This document shows positions 55,865 through 64,000 of a DNA stretch of 64,000 bases, in pieces. A program made the position numbers and the translations under genes. The notes below the pieces were generated by a model. That model did no database searches, was not told the DNA's origin, and saw only the letters and a program-made list of their open reading frames with translations. The DNA is from Streptomyces sp. Edi4 (lineage in GTDB: Bacteria; Actinomycetota; Actinomycetes; Streptomycetales; Streptomycetaceae), in assembly GCF_040253615.1 (NCBI RefSeq), contig NZ_JBEJGY010000004.1, positions 930,001-994,000 of the forward strand, given 5' to 3'. Position 1 is the stretch's first letter, and each line of letters begins with the position of its first letter.

Positions 55865-56063
55865 GCTCTCCCCCATCGCTCACGGTGCTCCCGGATGGCC
55901 AAGGACCCTACCCCTCGGGGTCGCTCCCGCGCCGGTGCACGCGCCGCGGTCGGCCCGCCTGCCTCGCCGGAGCGGGGCGGGCGGTGCCGGCGCGTGGGCT
56001 GGGCCGCCCCCGAACTACCCGTCACCGGAGGGGAGTTCGGGTGGCTTGCGCACAGGACCTCGG

Positions 56064-57104
56064 TCAGGTCTCGTTGGCCGTGCCCGCCTTGGACTTACGG
56101 GTCAGGACGGTCGCGGCGAGCGCCGCGGCGATGACCGCGCAGAGCACCATGAGACGGGTGGCACCACTGAAGGTGCTGCCCAGGCTGTCCCTGAGCAGGT
56201 GCACCGAGTTGAGCCCTCTGGCCAGCGAGTGGACTGCGACGATGCCGAGCGCGGCCGCCGCACCCGCCATCCAGGCCCACAGCGGGTCGTACAGCGGCAG
56301 CAGGCACGCCAGGGTGAGACAGACGACGGCGATGCCGAGAGACGCGCCGGCCGCCAGGTCGCCTGCGCGCAGGTCCCTGAGGCCGGTCGGCAGGTGGATC
56401 GCGCCGATCACCAGCAGGGCGACGGCCGCGGGCCACCGCAGGACGGAGCGCACGGGCACCGAGGGGGACCGCTTCGCGGTGGCCTGCTCGGCCGGCGCGG
56501 TCCCGGGGGCACGCGGCACCCGGACCGGGGCCGGAGCGGCGTCCGGCACGGGCGGCACGGCGGCCTTCCGCTCCGTCGGCGCCTTGGCCATGTCGGCCAG
56601 CACGGGCGGCGCGGCCTCCTGCGGTGCGGCCACCGCCACGTCCGGGACGGGCCGCTCGATGGCGTCCGGTCCCGCGAAGGCCTCGGGCGCGACGGACGCC
56701 TCCCGGGCCGTCCGCTCCGGCCCGCTCGCCGGGGACGCGTCCGGCGCCCAGGCTTCGCCTTCGCCCGGAGCGAAGCTGGTGATCAGTTCCGCCACGTCCT
56801 CGATGGGCCGCTCCGCCGCGGCCGCCTGAAGCACCGTGCCGGCGTCCTCGGCGGTGCCGGGGGGCTCGCGCAGCAGGGCGATCAGCTGGTGGACCTCGTT
56901 GATGGAGCGGGTGACGGCGGCCAGGCGCAGCGCCTGATCACCCGGCCTCGGGTACTCACCGGCCTGGTTGAGGAGGTGTACGAGAGCGACGACCTCACGC
57001 ATGGGGCGCGAAGTGGCCACGGTGCGGAGCAGCAGCCATCTGGGTTCGCCGCCCGGACCTATCGGGATCTGCTCGTCCTGAGAGGGGCTCTGATCGGATG
57101 ACAT
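56064..57104 (-). CDS. Alanine-rich membrane protein of unknown function
   Basis: 346 residues: an N-terminal helical region (SRPMREVVALVHLLNQAGEY), a long Ala/Pro/Glu-rich disordered stretch, then four hydrophobic segments (RWPAAVALLVIGAIHLPTGL, AGASLGIAVVCLTLACLLPL, LWAWMAGAAAALGIVAVHSL, RLMVLCAVIAAALAATVLTR). No family was recognised. It may scaffold or regulate at the membrane; unknown. ATG 57104; a GTG adjoins it upstream. Confidence 0.75.
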   Translation of the reverse strand: MSSDQSPSQDEQIPIGPGGEPRWLLLRTVATSRPMREVVALVHLLNQAGEYPRPGDQALRLAAVTRSINEVHQLIALLREPPGTAEDAGTVLQAAAAERPIEDVAELITSFAPGEGEAWAPDASPASGPERTAREASVAPEAFAGPDAIERPVPDVAVAAPQEAAPPVLADMAKAPTERKAAVPPVPDAAPAPVRVPRAPGTAPAEQATAKRSPSVPVRSVLRWPAAVALLVIGAIHLPTGLRDLRAGDLAAGASLGIAVVCLTLACLLPLYDPLWAWMAGAAAALGIVAVHSLARGLNSVHLLRDSLGSTFSGATRLMVLCAVIAAALAATVLTRKSKAGTANET

Positions 57105-57294
57105 CACGGTTCCTTTGTTGTGCCTCGACGCGACGCCAGCGACTTCCGGCTGTCACGGTGCGTCTTGGGATACGCACATACAGTCCAATAGGAGACCAAA
57201 AGGACTAGTCGCGCTATTTGGAGAGTGAAACCGGGGCCAGTCGGGTTGAATGTCGAGACGCACCACCGGTGCGGTGGAAGGCGGCGCCCCACCC

Positions 57295-57380
57295 AGGAAA
57301 AGCGGCGCCCCGCTTTCAGGAGAAGTGGCGCGCCGCCTAGGAAAAGTGGCGCCCCGCCGAGGAAAAGCCGAGCTCCTGGT
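57295..57380. repeat. 21-bp tandem repeat array across the SDR stop codon
   Basis: Units at 57295-57317, 57318-57338, 57339-57359 and 57360-57380 share AGGAAAAGTGGCGCCCCGC. The array spans the SDR stop (57337-57339 on the minus strand). Confidence 0.85.
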
Positions 57381-58275
57381 CGACGCCTGCCAGGTACACA
57401 CTCGCGTCCCACAGCCGGGCGGCGACGGCGGGATCGGCCATGTGCGAGGGCACGGGCTCGCGCCTCGGCGCGCCCCGCAGTCCGAAGACCCTCGGCCCCC
57501 ACAGCTGCCCGCCCTCCACCTCCGCGTCGAGCACGGCGCGCACGATCGGCCACGCCCCCGCCTCCTTGCCCTGCACCACCAGCCCGGCCGGCAGGGCGCG
57601 CAGCCGCTCGCCGGGCGTGCTCGCGCGGATGGCCGGGCGGGAGGGGGTGAGCGAGTCCAGCGCGCCGCCGGGATGGGCGACCACGCTGCGCACCGTGGCG
57701 CCCTGGGCCCGCAGCCGCCGGTCGAGTTCGAAGCCGAAGGACATCTGCGCCAGCTTGGACCGGCCATAGGTGCGCTTGGCCCGGTAGTCGCGGGCCGACT
57801 GGAGGTCGTCCAGGTCGAGACGTTCGGAGCGGGCGGCGAAGCTTCCCACCGTCACGACGCGGCCCGCGGGCGCCGCGGACAGCAGCGGGGCGAGCCGCTG
57901 GGTGAGCGCGAAGTGGCCGAGGTGGTTGACGGCGAACATCACCTCGTGACCGTCGCCGGTCTCGCGGCGCGACGGGTCGTCGAAGGCGACGCCCGCGTTG
58001 TGGACCACCGCGTCGAGATGGCCGACGTCGAGCCCGCGCACGGCGGCCGTCAGGGACGACAGGTCGGCCAGGTCCAGGGGCAGGTGCCGCAGGCGCGCGC
58101 CGGGAACGCGCGAGCGGATCGAGGCCTGGGCGGCGTCGGCTTTCGCGGCGTCCCGGCAGCCGAGGACGACCAGAGCTCCGGTGGCGGCGAGCTGTTCCGC
58201 GACGAAGTACCCGATCCCGGCATTGCCGCCGGTGACAAGGAAGTTGCTTCCTGGTGCGGAAGGGAGGCGATGCAC
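57337..58275 (-). CDS. Short-chain dehydrogenase/reductase
   Basis: 312 residues from GTG 58275: the TGGNAGIG dinucleotide motif, the NAG strand (DAVVHNAGVAF), catalytic Ser of VVTVGSFAA and Tyr/Lys of TYGRSKLAQM. This resembles retinol-dehydrogenase-like and protochlorophyllide-reductase-like SDRs. The start is uncertain because the frame runs further upstream through the tandem repeats at 58288-58389. The gene's two ends are flanked by 21-bp tandem arrays. Confidence 0.88.
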   Translation of the reverse strand: MHRLPSAPGSNFLVTGGNAGIGYFVAEQLAATGALVVLGCRDAAKADAAQASIRSRVPGARLRHLPLDLADLSSLTAAVRGLDVGHLDAVVHNAGVAFDDPSRRETGDGHEVMFAVNHLGHFALTQRLAPLLSAAPAGRVVTVGSFAARSERLDLDDLQSARDYRAKRTYGRSKLAQMSFGFELDRRLRAQGATVRSVVAHPGGALDSLTPSRPAIRASTPGERLRALPAGLVVQGKEAGAWPIVRAVLDAEVEGGQLWGPRVFGLRGAPRREPVPSHMADPAVAARLWDASVYLAGVDQELGFSSAGRHFS

Positions 58276-58660
58276 GTCCCACGGGACGCTCCGGGATACG
58301 GGGGTGCTCCGGAATGTGGTGGTGGTGCTCCGGGATACGGGGGTGGTACTCCGCGATGCGGGGGTGGTACTCCGGGATGCGCGAGACACGGCGACGGGCT
58401 CCTTGGGGCGGGGTGTCGAGGGGCGGCGCCGACGACGAGTGCCGGACGCGTCTTCAACGTCGCAGCCTCCGCCGACAGACGTCCGACAGACCACCCGCGC
58501 GGGCCCACACCTCACCGACAGGGCGTTGGCGGCCTCGCGCGCGCCACCCGAGCCGGGCGCGCGGACGCCGCCCGCGCCGGGGGAAGTTCACCGTCGCACC
58601 GCCCGAAAGACGCTCGCCACCACCAGCACGTTCACAGGATCTTCGGCCATACTTGCGCCC
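58276..58660. other. Intergenic region with 21-bp tandem repeats
   Basis: 385 bases between the divergent SDR and PH-like genes. Its left part is the tandem array 58288-58389. The rest has no repeat or ORF I can support. A CATACT hexamer (58648-58653) lies seven bases before GTG 58661 and may be its -10. Confidence 0.6.
58288..58389. repeat. 21-bp tandem repeat array upstream of the SDR
   Basis: Units of 18-21 bp (58288-58305, 58306-58326, 58327-58347, 58348-58368, 58369-58389) share GCTCCGGGATACGGGGGTGG with variants. They sit just upstream of the SDR start. Confidence 0.85.
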
Positions 58661-59227
58661 GTGGAGCAGCGATCAGAACACCAGTACATGCCCCTGGCCG
58701 GTGCCGCGACGGACCCCGCGTACGTACCCGGTCTCCTGCCGGCACCCGTCCCGGCGGCCGAGAAGGAGCACGCGCTGGACGCGGCCTCCCTCGAGGAACC
58801 GAAGACGCGCGACGAGGACGCCGCGCAGGACGCCGTCGAAGAGGCCCGTGCCGAGAGCGGCGCGGACGCGCGGGCAGAGGGCTCCCCCGTCGCGTCCGAC
58901 GACGGCTCCGCGACGGATGACGACGCCGCACCGGAGGCGGACGCCGCCGACGGCCCCTCCTGCGCGATGTCGGACCATCAGGGCTCGATCGTCGCGGACC
59001 ATCGCGGCATCCGGCTCCAACTGGGCGACGAGGAGGCCGAGTTCCGCTGGGACGAGCTCAGCGCGGTCGAGTACCGCACACCGCGCTTGACCCGGCGGTT
59101 CGAGATCGCCGTGTACACCTCGGCGCCCCGGCGCTTCTCCCATGACGTCCGGGCCGCCGACCGGGCGGACCTCGCCGCCTGGGGAGACCAGCTCGACGCG
59201 GTGCTCGACGCCTACTTCGAGGACTGA
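58661..59227 (+). CDS. Acidic protein with PH-like C-terminal domain
   Basis: 188 residues: an Ala/Asp/Glu-rich N-terminal half and a C-terminal beta-rich domain (SIVADHRGIRLQLGDEEAEF, RWDELSAVEYRTPR, VYTSAPRRFSHDVRAADRAD) resembling a bacterial PH fold. GTG 58661 is used; ATG 58688 is an alternative. CATACT lies seven bases before GTG 58661. A 20-bp tandem duplication spans the stop codon. Confidence 0.72.
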   Translation: MEQRSEHQYMPLAGAATDPAYVPGLLPAPVPAAEKEHALDAASLEEPKTRDEDAAQDAVEEARAESGADARAEGSPVASDDGSATDDDAAPEADAADGPSCAMSDHQGSIVADHRGIRLQLGDEEAEFRWDELSAVEYRTPRLTRRFEIAVYTSAPRRFSHDVRAADRADLAAWGDQLDAVLDAYFED

Positions 59228-59248
59228 CCGCCTACTTCGAGGACTGAC
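59209..59248. repeat. Perfect 20-bp tandem duplication at the stop codon
   Basis: CGCCTACTTCGAGGACTGAC occurs at 59209-59228 and 59229-59248. The first copy holds the stop codon of the upstream gene; the second follows it in untranslated DNA. Confidence 0.9.
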
Positions 59249-59504
59249 CGCGCCCCGGACCCGGCGCCGCGCGAGGTCGCGAGGGCACGGGGTCGCGACT
59301 CCACGGGGCCAGTCAACATCCTTGCGCAAAAAGGGAGTTGTGGGGCGCCAAGGGCCCCGAACGGTCGCGTTTCAAGGTCGTCGAAGGGGGCAGCGCCTCG
59401 CCCGGCGGCCCCGGCGTCCGCTAGCGTGCCGACTCCGGGCAGCTGGGAAGAACCTTGGGCGCCGTCGTGCCCTCTCCCGCTCCGCTCGAAGGAAGGCGTT
59501 CCCG

Positions 59505-59882
59505 ATGGACAGGCTCCAAACCGCGCTGGAGAAGGCACTGACGATCGGCGGGGCCACCGGCGTCGCGATCGTCGATTTCAAGCAGCGCAGAGTCCTGGGG
59601 TCGATGGACCGGGGCAGCGGGCTCGACATGGACAAGGTCGCGTACGGGGACAGCGACGTCATGCGCGCCAAGCTCTACACCCTTGAGCTCCTTGGCTACG
59701 CCCCGGACAGCGTCGAGGACATCCTCATCACGCTCGGCACCGAGCTGCACATGATCCGGCCACTGCCGCGGCTGCGCGAGGGCGGCATCTTCATCTACCT
59801 CGTCCTCGACCGCGCCCGCACCGAGCCCCTGGACGACATTCGGCGTCAACTCCAGGCGCTGGCACCCCTGTTGGAGCTCTGA
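59505..59882 (+). CDS. Roadblock/LC7-like protein, probable
   Basis: 125 residues: GATGVAIVDFKQRRVLGSMD and ILITLGTELHMIRPLPRLRE, then IFIYLVLDRARTEPLDDIR, a profilin-like alternation of strands and helices as in roadblock/LC7 proteins. In Streptomyces, roadblock proteins act with small GTPases (Cvn conservons), but none is adjacent. GGAAGG precedes ATG 59505. Assignment is moderate. Confidence 0.55.
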   Translation: MDRLQTALEKALTIGGATGVAIVDFKQRRVLGSMDRGSGLDMDKVAYGDSDVMRAKLYTLELLGYAPDSVEDILITLGTELHMIRPLPRLREGGIFIYLVLDRARTEPLDDIRRQLQALAPLLEL

Positions 59883-60123
59883 GAGACCGGCGCACCCGGT
59901 GGCCACCACTGCTCGCCGAAGCGTCGCGAGGACGGGGCCGAGGTAGCGGTTGGTAGCCGTCGCGCCACTTCGGGTGAGACGCCCCGAGGCTGTGGGGAAC
60001 CCCCGCCGACAAACGCTTCATTGATGATGTTTCGGCAGGTCAGAGGGTGAAAACCGGCTTAAAACGGATGTCCCCGAGATTGGGACTCCCCAATGACCAC
60101 ATCGTGGGCTTAACTTATGTGCC

Positions 60124-60579
60124 ATGACCTCCCCCCGCTCCACCTATGGCGGCGGTTACTACTCCGCGCCGTTCTTCCCGGACACCCCCATCTACGACTC
60201 CCTCGTCGCAGAACGGGGTACGCCTCAGATCGCCCCGATCCGAGTGCCTTCCCTCTATGACACCGGCAGCAACCACCTGCCGGCGCTCCCGTCGGCCCTG
60301 CCCGCCCTGCCGGCCGCCCCCTCGCAGCAGAGCCCGTCCTACGCCTCGTCGTACGGCTACCAACAGCAGATGCCGCAGCCCGTTCCGCTGCAGCACGCCG
60401 GCACGCCCTACATCCCGCAGCAGCCCTCGGCGCCGCGTGGCTACCAGGGGCAGCAGCAGGTCCCGCAGCGCCAGGCTCCCGGGACCGGGTACGAGGCCAT
60501 GCGCCCCGCCGCGCCCCGGCCCGCGCCGGCCCCGTACGAGGATCCGTACAACCGGCCCTACCAGGGCACCGGCTACTGA
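60124..60579 (+). CDS. DUF6643 family protein
   Basis: 151 residues, low-complexity and disordered: TSPRSTYGGGYYSAPFFPDT, PIYDSLVAERGTPQIAPIRV, then Gln/Pro/Tyr-rich repeats ending PYNRPYQGTGY. The opening block is the DUF6643 signature found across Streptomyces. ATG 60124 is seven bases after TAACTT (60111-60116), so transcription may start at the start codon. Function unknown. Confidence 0.85.
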   Translation: MTSPRSTYGGGYYSAPFFPDTPIYDSLVAERGTPQIAPIRVPSLYDTGSNHLPALPSALPALPAAPSQQSPSYASSYGYQQQMPQPVPLQHAGTPYIPQQPSAPRGYQGQQQVPQRQAPGTGYEAMRPAAPRPAPAPYEDPYNRPYQGTGY

Positions 60580-60636
60580 TCGAGGCCGGACCGGGCCGCC
60601 CGGACACCTGTCCGGGACGGCTGGCACGATGGGGCC

Positions 60637-61470
60637 ATGAGCAAGGGACTTGAGGCGGTCGTACACGGGATCCACATCCATCCCGTCAAGTCGGTCGGGG
60701 GATACGACAGTACGCGGGCGGAGGTCGAGCCATGGGGGCTCGCCGGGGACCGTCGCTGGATGCTGGTGGACGCCCAGGGCGTGGCCGTCACCCAACGGGA
60801 GCGGCCCGCCCTGGCCCTGAGCAGTGCCGCCACACTGCCGGGCGGGGGCGTGCGGCTCTCATCGCCGGGGCGCGACGATCTCGTCGTGGAGCCGCCCCGG
60901 GGCGCGGCCGCCGAGAAGGTCTCGCTGTTCGGCGTCGAGTTCGAGGCGGTGGCCGCCGCCGACGAGGCACACCGGTGGTTCAGCGCCCATCTCGACGCCG
61001 AGGTGCGGCTGATGCATCTCGACGACCCGGCCCGCCGCAGGCCCATCAAGCCCGCGTACGCGCCGAACGGCGAGACGGTCAGCTTTGCCGACGGTTTCCC
61101 GCTCCAGATCGCCACCCTCGCCTCACTCGACGCCCTCAACGACCTGATCGCCCGGGGCGACCGGGCGGCCGAGGGACCGCTGCCCATGAATCGTTTCCGG
61201 CCCAATCTCGTCCTGGCCGGCACCGAGCCATGGGCCGAGGACACCTGGTCGCGGATCTGTGTCGGCGAGGTCTCCTTCCGGGTCGCCAAGCCCTGCGGCC
61301 GGTGCGTCATCACCACCACCGACCAGGCCACGGCGGAGCGCGGCAAGGAACCGCTGCGCAGCCTGGCCCGGCACCGCAGGATCGGCCGGGCGCTGGCGTT
61401 CGGCGTCCTGGTGATCCCGGAGAACACCGGCACCGTGCACGTGGGCGACCCGGTGAAGGTCCTCGCATAG
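60637..61470 (+). CDS. MOSC-domain protein
   Basis: 277 residues: the MOSC N-terminal region VHGIHIHPVKSVGGYDSTRA, WGLAGDRRWMLVD and the C-terminal MOSC core MNRFRPNLVLAGTEPWAEDT with KPCGRCVITTTDQATAERGK. The cysteine in PCGRC is the conserved catalytic or cofactor Cys of MOSC proteins, which transfer sulfur or bind molybdenum cofactor (mARC-like). CACGAT lies six bases before ATG 60637, so a leaderless start is likely. Confidence 0.92.
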   Translation: MSKGLEAVVHGIHIHPVKSVGGYDSTRAEVEPWGLAGDRRWMLVDAQGVAVTQRERPALALSSAATLPGGGVRLSSPGRDDLVVEPPRGAAAEKVSLFGVEFEAVAAADEAHRWFSAHLDAEVRLMHLDDPARRRPIKPAYAPNGETVSFADGFPLQIATLASLDALNDLIARGDRAAEGPLPMNRFRPNLVLAGTEPWAEDTWSRICVGEVSFRVAKPCGRCVITTTDQATAERGKEPLRSLARHRRIGRALAFGVLVIPENTGTVHVGDPVKVLA

Positions 61471-61605
61471 GTCCGCGCCTCCCGGGAACTCCTGTGGGTG
61501 TCAGCCGCGTTGGACAGGACGAGCCGGGCGCACCAGGTCCCTGATCGTTCCGCCCGGCGCGTCCGTCCCCACGGGGCGGCATGGAGGCGGAAGGGGGCGG
61601 GTGCC

Positions 61606-62211
61606 GTGCGAGCGGTGGTGGGCGTGTGGCGCTGGCGGCACAACCCGCTGCGCCGCGTGAGCGATGTCGTGGAGGCGTGGCTGGCGCTCGTGGCGCTCGT
61701 CCTGATGGTGTGCGCCGCGCCGGCGGTGGGCGCCCTGTGCGGCGCGCGTACGGACGCGACGCTGCGCAGGACCGTCGCCGAGCAGCGTCTGCACCGGCAC
61801 CCGACGTCGGCCGTGGTGGTGCGCCGGGCCGGGAGCCAGGCGCCGCTCGCCGGGCCCGACGGCACGACGGACCGGGTCGCCCGCGCCAAGGTGGTGGCCA
61901 ACTGGCGGGCGTACGACGGGAGTTCACACAGCGGCACGCTCGCCGCGCCCCTGAGCTCCCCCGCGGGGGGCGCGGCCTTCGCGATATGGACCGATGACCA
62001 TGGGCGCCCGGTGCCGCGCCCGATGCCCCTGGCCGCGGCCCGCACACACGCGGTGTTCGCGGGGATCTGCGCGGCCGCGGCGGCCGCCGCGCTCATCGAG
62101 GCGTTGCGGCGGCTGACCGTATGGCGCCTGATACGCCGGCGGTACGCGCGCCTGGACCGCGCGTGGGCCCGGTACGGTCCGGACTGGGGCCGCACGGGCG
62201 CGGGCAGCTGA
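61606..62211 (+). CDS. Rv1733c-like membrane protein
   Basis: 201 residues. VWRWRHNPLRRVSDVVEAWL leads to a first membrane segment (LALVALVLMVCAAPAVGALC), an outer domain (VVRRAGSQAPLAGPDGTTD, TWR-like VVANWRAYDGSSHSG), and a second segment (THAVFAGICAAAAAAALIEA). This is the layout of the actinobacterial Rv1733c family. GTG 61606 is chosen because GGAAGGGGG precedes it at a good distance. Function unknown. Confidence 0.82.
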   Translation: MRAVVGVWRWRHNPLRRVSDVVEAWLALVALVLMVCAAPAVGALCGARTDATLRRTVAEQRLHRHPTSAVVVRRAGSQAPLAGPDGTTDRVARAKVVANWRAYDGSSHSGTLAAPLSSPAGGAAFAIWTDDHGRPVPRPMPLAAARTHAVFAGICAAAAAAALIEALRRLTVWRLIRRRYARLDRAWARYGPDWGRTGAGS

Positions 62212-62324
62212 CCGGTCAACTCACCGGCCCGGCGCGCGCTACGGTGGACCATCAGGCGCACATGCGAGGTCACGGTCGAGGTGTGTGCGAGATCGCACGC
62301 ACGAGGTGGGGGCACGACAGCACC

Positions 62325-64000
62325 ATGGCTCAGGGCACGGTCCAGGTGACGCACACGGGCACGTCGCGGTGGCGCCGCCGCACGGGTGAGTACGCCTCTT
62401 TGGCCGCGGCCCTGGAAGCCGCGGGCGACGGCGACGTCCTGACCATCGCCCCGGGCACCTACCGCGAGAACCTGGTGCTGCGGCGCTGTGTGACGCTGCG
62501 CGGGCCCGAGGGCGCGGTCGGCTCGGTCCGGATCGCGCCGGCCGACGGCGTGGCGCTGACGGTGTGCGCGTCGGCGACCGTGCGGGACCTGTACCTGGAG
62601 GGCCAGGACGCCGCGGCGCCCGCGCTCCTGGTGGAGGACGGCGCGCCCGAGCTCGTCGACCTGCGGGTGGTGACGCGTTCGGCCGTCGGCATCGAGGTGC
62701 GCGGCGGTGCCCGGCCGACCGTGCGGCGCTGCACGGTGGACAACCCCGGCGGCGTCGGCATCGGCGTCTTCGACGGCGCGGGCGGCGTGTTCGAGGAGTG
62801 CGAGGTCGTTGCGGCCGGGCAGTCGGGGGTCTCGGTGCACGGGGGCGGCCACCCCCGCCTTGAGCGGTGCCGGGTGCACCATGCCAGCGGCGCGGGGCTC
62901 TCGGTGAGCGGCGAGGGCTCGGGAATGGAGGCGCTGGGCTGCGAGGTGTACGAGATCAAGGGCGCCGGTGTGCACATCGTCTCGCGCGCCTTCGCCCACC
63001 TCACCGACTGCACGGTGCACCGCACCTCGGCCGACGGCGTCACCCTGGACACCGACGCGGTGCTCACGCTCGCCGACTGCGACATCCACGACATCCCGGA
63101 GAACGCGATCGACCTGCGGTCGCGTTCGGTGCTCACCCTGACCCGGACCAAGGTGCGCCGCTTCGGGCGCAACGGCCTGTCGGTGTGGGACCCCGGCACC
63201 CGCGTCGACGCCAACCAGTGCGAGATCCACGACAGTACGGGCGACTATCCGGCGGTGTGGGTCAGCGACGGCGCGGCCGCGGTCCTCGAGGGCTGCCGCG
63301 TCCATGACGTACCGGACGCGATCTTCGTGCTCGACCGGGGTTCGCGTGCCGATGTCGTCGACAGCGACCTCACCCAGGTGCGCAACACCGCTGTGTCGGT
63401 GAGCGACGGGGCGACCGCGCAGCTCGACGACTGCCGCATCAGCCAGGCCTCCACGGGTGCCTGGTTCCGCGACCACGGCAGCGGCGGCACGCTGGCGGGC
63501 TGCACCATCGACGGCGCCCAGACCGGCGTCATCGTCACCAAGGGCGCCGACCCCCGCATCGAGCGCGTCACGGTCACCTCGCCCGCCGAGGCCGGCTTCT
63601 ACGTCTCCGCGCAGGGCCGGGGCACCTTCCACGCCTGCCGTGTCACCGGCAGCGGCGGCTTCGGCTTCCATGTCATCGACGGCTGCCGTACGACGCTGAC
63701 GCGCTGCCGCACCGAGCGGTGCGCGCGCCGGGGTTATGAGTTCTCCGAGGACGGCGCCGTCGTCGAGGACTGCACAAGCGACGAGAGCGGCGCCCGGTCC
63801 CCCGCCCCGGAGCCCACGGCCGTGCGGAGCGCCACCCAGACGGTGGGGCTGCTCACCGGCGTCCCCCGCCCCCGCGCCGTCGAGCCGATGGCGGCGGAGC
63901 CCGCGGCCGAGCCCCCGCGCGGTTCGGGCGCCGTGCTCGGTGAACTGGACACGCTGGTGGGCCTGGAGAGCGTCAAACGCGAGGTCCGGGCGCTCACCGA
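62325..64000 (+). CDS. Parallel beta-helix protein fused to an AAA+ ATPase (SpoVK/CbxX type), partial
   Basis: The open frame has no stop before the window edge. From ATG 62325 about 480 residues form right-handed beta-helix coils of roughly 23 residues, many opening with a cysteine (CTVDNPG, CEVVAAG, CRVHHAS, CEVYEIK, CTVHRTS, CDIHDIP, CRVHDVP). The entry block is YASLAAALEAAGDGDVLTIA and then PGTYRENL. A Pro/Ala-rich linker leads to LDTLVGLESVKREVRAL, the typical beginning of the CbxX/CfqX/SpoVK AAA+ domain. Together these point to a beta-helix sensor or binding platform controlling an ATPase. The Walker motifs lie outside the window. GAGGTGGGGG precedes the start at a rather long distance. 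Confidence 0.88.
   Translation, partial: MAQGTVQVTHTGTSRWRRRTGEYASLAAALEAAGDGDVLTIAPGTYRENLVLRRCVTLRGPEGAVGSVRIAPADGVALTVCASATVRDLYLEGQDAAAPALLVEDGAPELVDLRVVTRSAVGIEVRGGARPTVRRCTVDNPGGVGIGVFDGAGGVFEECEVVAAGQSGVSVHGGGHPRLERCRVHHASGAGLSVSGEGSGMEALGCEVYEIKGAGVHIVSRAFAHLTDCTVHRTSADGVTLDTDAVLTLADCDIHDIPENAIDLRSRSVLTLTRTKVRRFGRNGLSVWDPGTRVDANQCEIHDSTGDYPAVWVSDGAAAVLEGCRVHDVPDAIFVLDRGSRADVVDSDLTQVRNTAVSVSDGATAQLDDCRISQASTGAWFRDHGSGGTLAGCTIDGAQTGVIVTKGADPRIERVTVTSPAEAGFYVSAQGRGTFHACRVTGSGGFGFHVIDGCRTTLTRCRTERCARRGYEFSEDGAVVEDCTSDESGARSPAPEPTAVRSATQTVGLLTGVPRPRAVEPMAAEPAAEPPRGSGAVLGELDTLVGLESVKREVRALT

Noticed and set aside
57295..58389. CRISPR array
   Set aside because: Units are adjacent with no spacers and no cas genes are in the window.
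60573..63671. 1032-codon open frame on the minus strand
   Set aside because: It is antisense to the MOSC, Rv1733c-like and beta-helix genes; its product is Arg/Ala/Val-rich with no domain, as expected for GC-rich shadow frames.

Overview
The window is very GC-rich, uses GTG and TTG starts freely, packs genes on both strands, and carries families typical of Streptomyces and close relatives: DUF5709, DUF6643, DUF6328, an ECF41 sigma factor, monomeric NADP isocitrate dehydrogenase, DhaKLM, type B L31, and the dispersed GCGCAGTTCCCCGCGCCCC repeat. I read it as a Streptomyces chromosome segment. No rRNA, tRNA, insertion sequence, prophage or CRISPR array was seen. The two end genes (1-180 and 62325-64000) run off the window.

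0-11 kb is a lipid/steroid-like catabolism block. A nitronate monooxygenase and an acyl-CoA synthetase are translationally coupled by an ATGA overlap. An acyl-CoA dehydrogenase resembling FadE26/ChsE4, an MpaB-type oxygenase and a PYROXD2-like FAD oxidoreductase form a second probable operon behind a perfect match to the KstR operator. An HxlR regulator, an ECF41 sigma factor, a secreted serine hydrolase and a CBS protein flank them. 11-19 kb holds a tandem-domain carboxymuconolactone decarboxylase with a MerR-type promoter, a divergent AraC/MFS pair, a PAP2-diacylglycerol kinase fusion, a DUF488 protein, and a DUF3533-like membrane protein divergent from a TDT/SLAC1 transporter.

20-32 kb holds DUF5709, type B L31 (rpmE2), a secreted glycerophosphodiesterase followed by dhaKLM (glycerol and dihydroxyacetone use), a FadH-type dienoyl-CoA reductase with a PadR regulator bearing a collagen-like tail, and a MarR gene with a perfect operator palindrome. 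That palindrome's core layout recurs at the DUF3533/SLAC1 promoter region 10 kb upstream. A glutamate-synthase-like FMN protein closes this part. 32-46 kb holds a secreted GH27 alpha-galactosidase, a second secreted protein, a P450, isocitrate dehydrogenase, a divergent cold-shock protein, an MscS channel, AraC/VOC and HxlR/nitroreductase pairs, a 2OG-Fe(II) oxygenase and a glutaredoxin-like protein.

46-64 kb holds an EF-hand protein, a dienelactone-hydrolase-like gene with a possible leader ORF, a frameshifted gene of unknown function, a NUDIX protein, an apolipoprotein N-acyltransferase, an HpnB-type glycosyltransferase, a TerD-domain protein, an SDR bracketed by 21-bp tandem repeats, and a parallel beta-helix protein that leads into an AAA+ domain at the window edge.

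Two themes recur: promoters in which a -10 box sits six to eight bases before the start codon (probable leaderless mRNAs), and short tandem repeats of 9 or 19-21 bp in promoters, inside genes or across stop codons.
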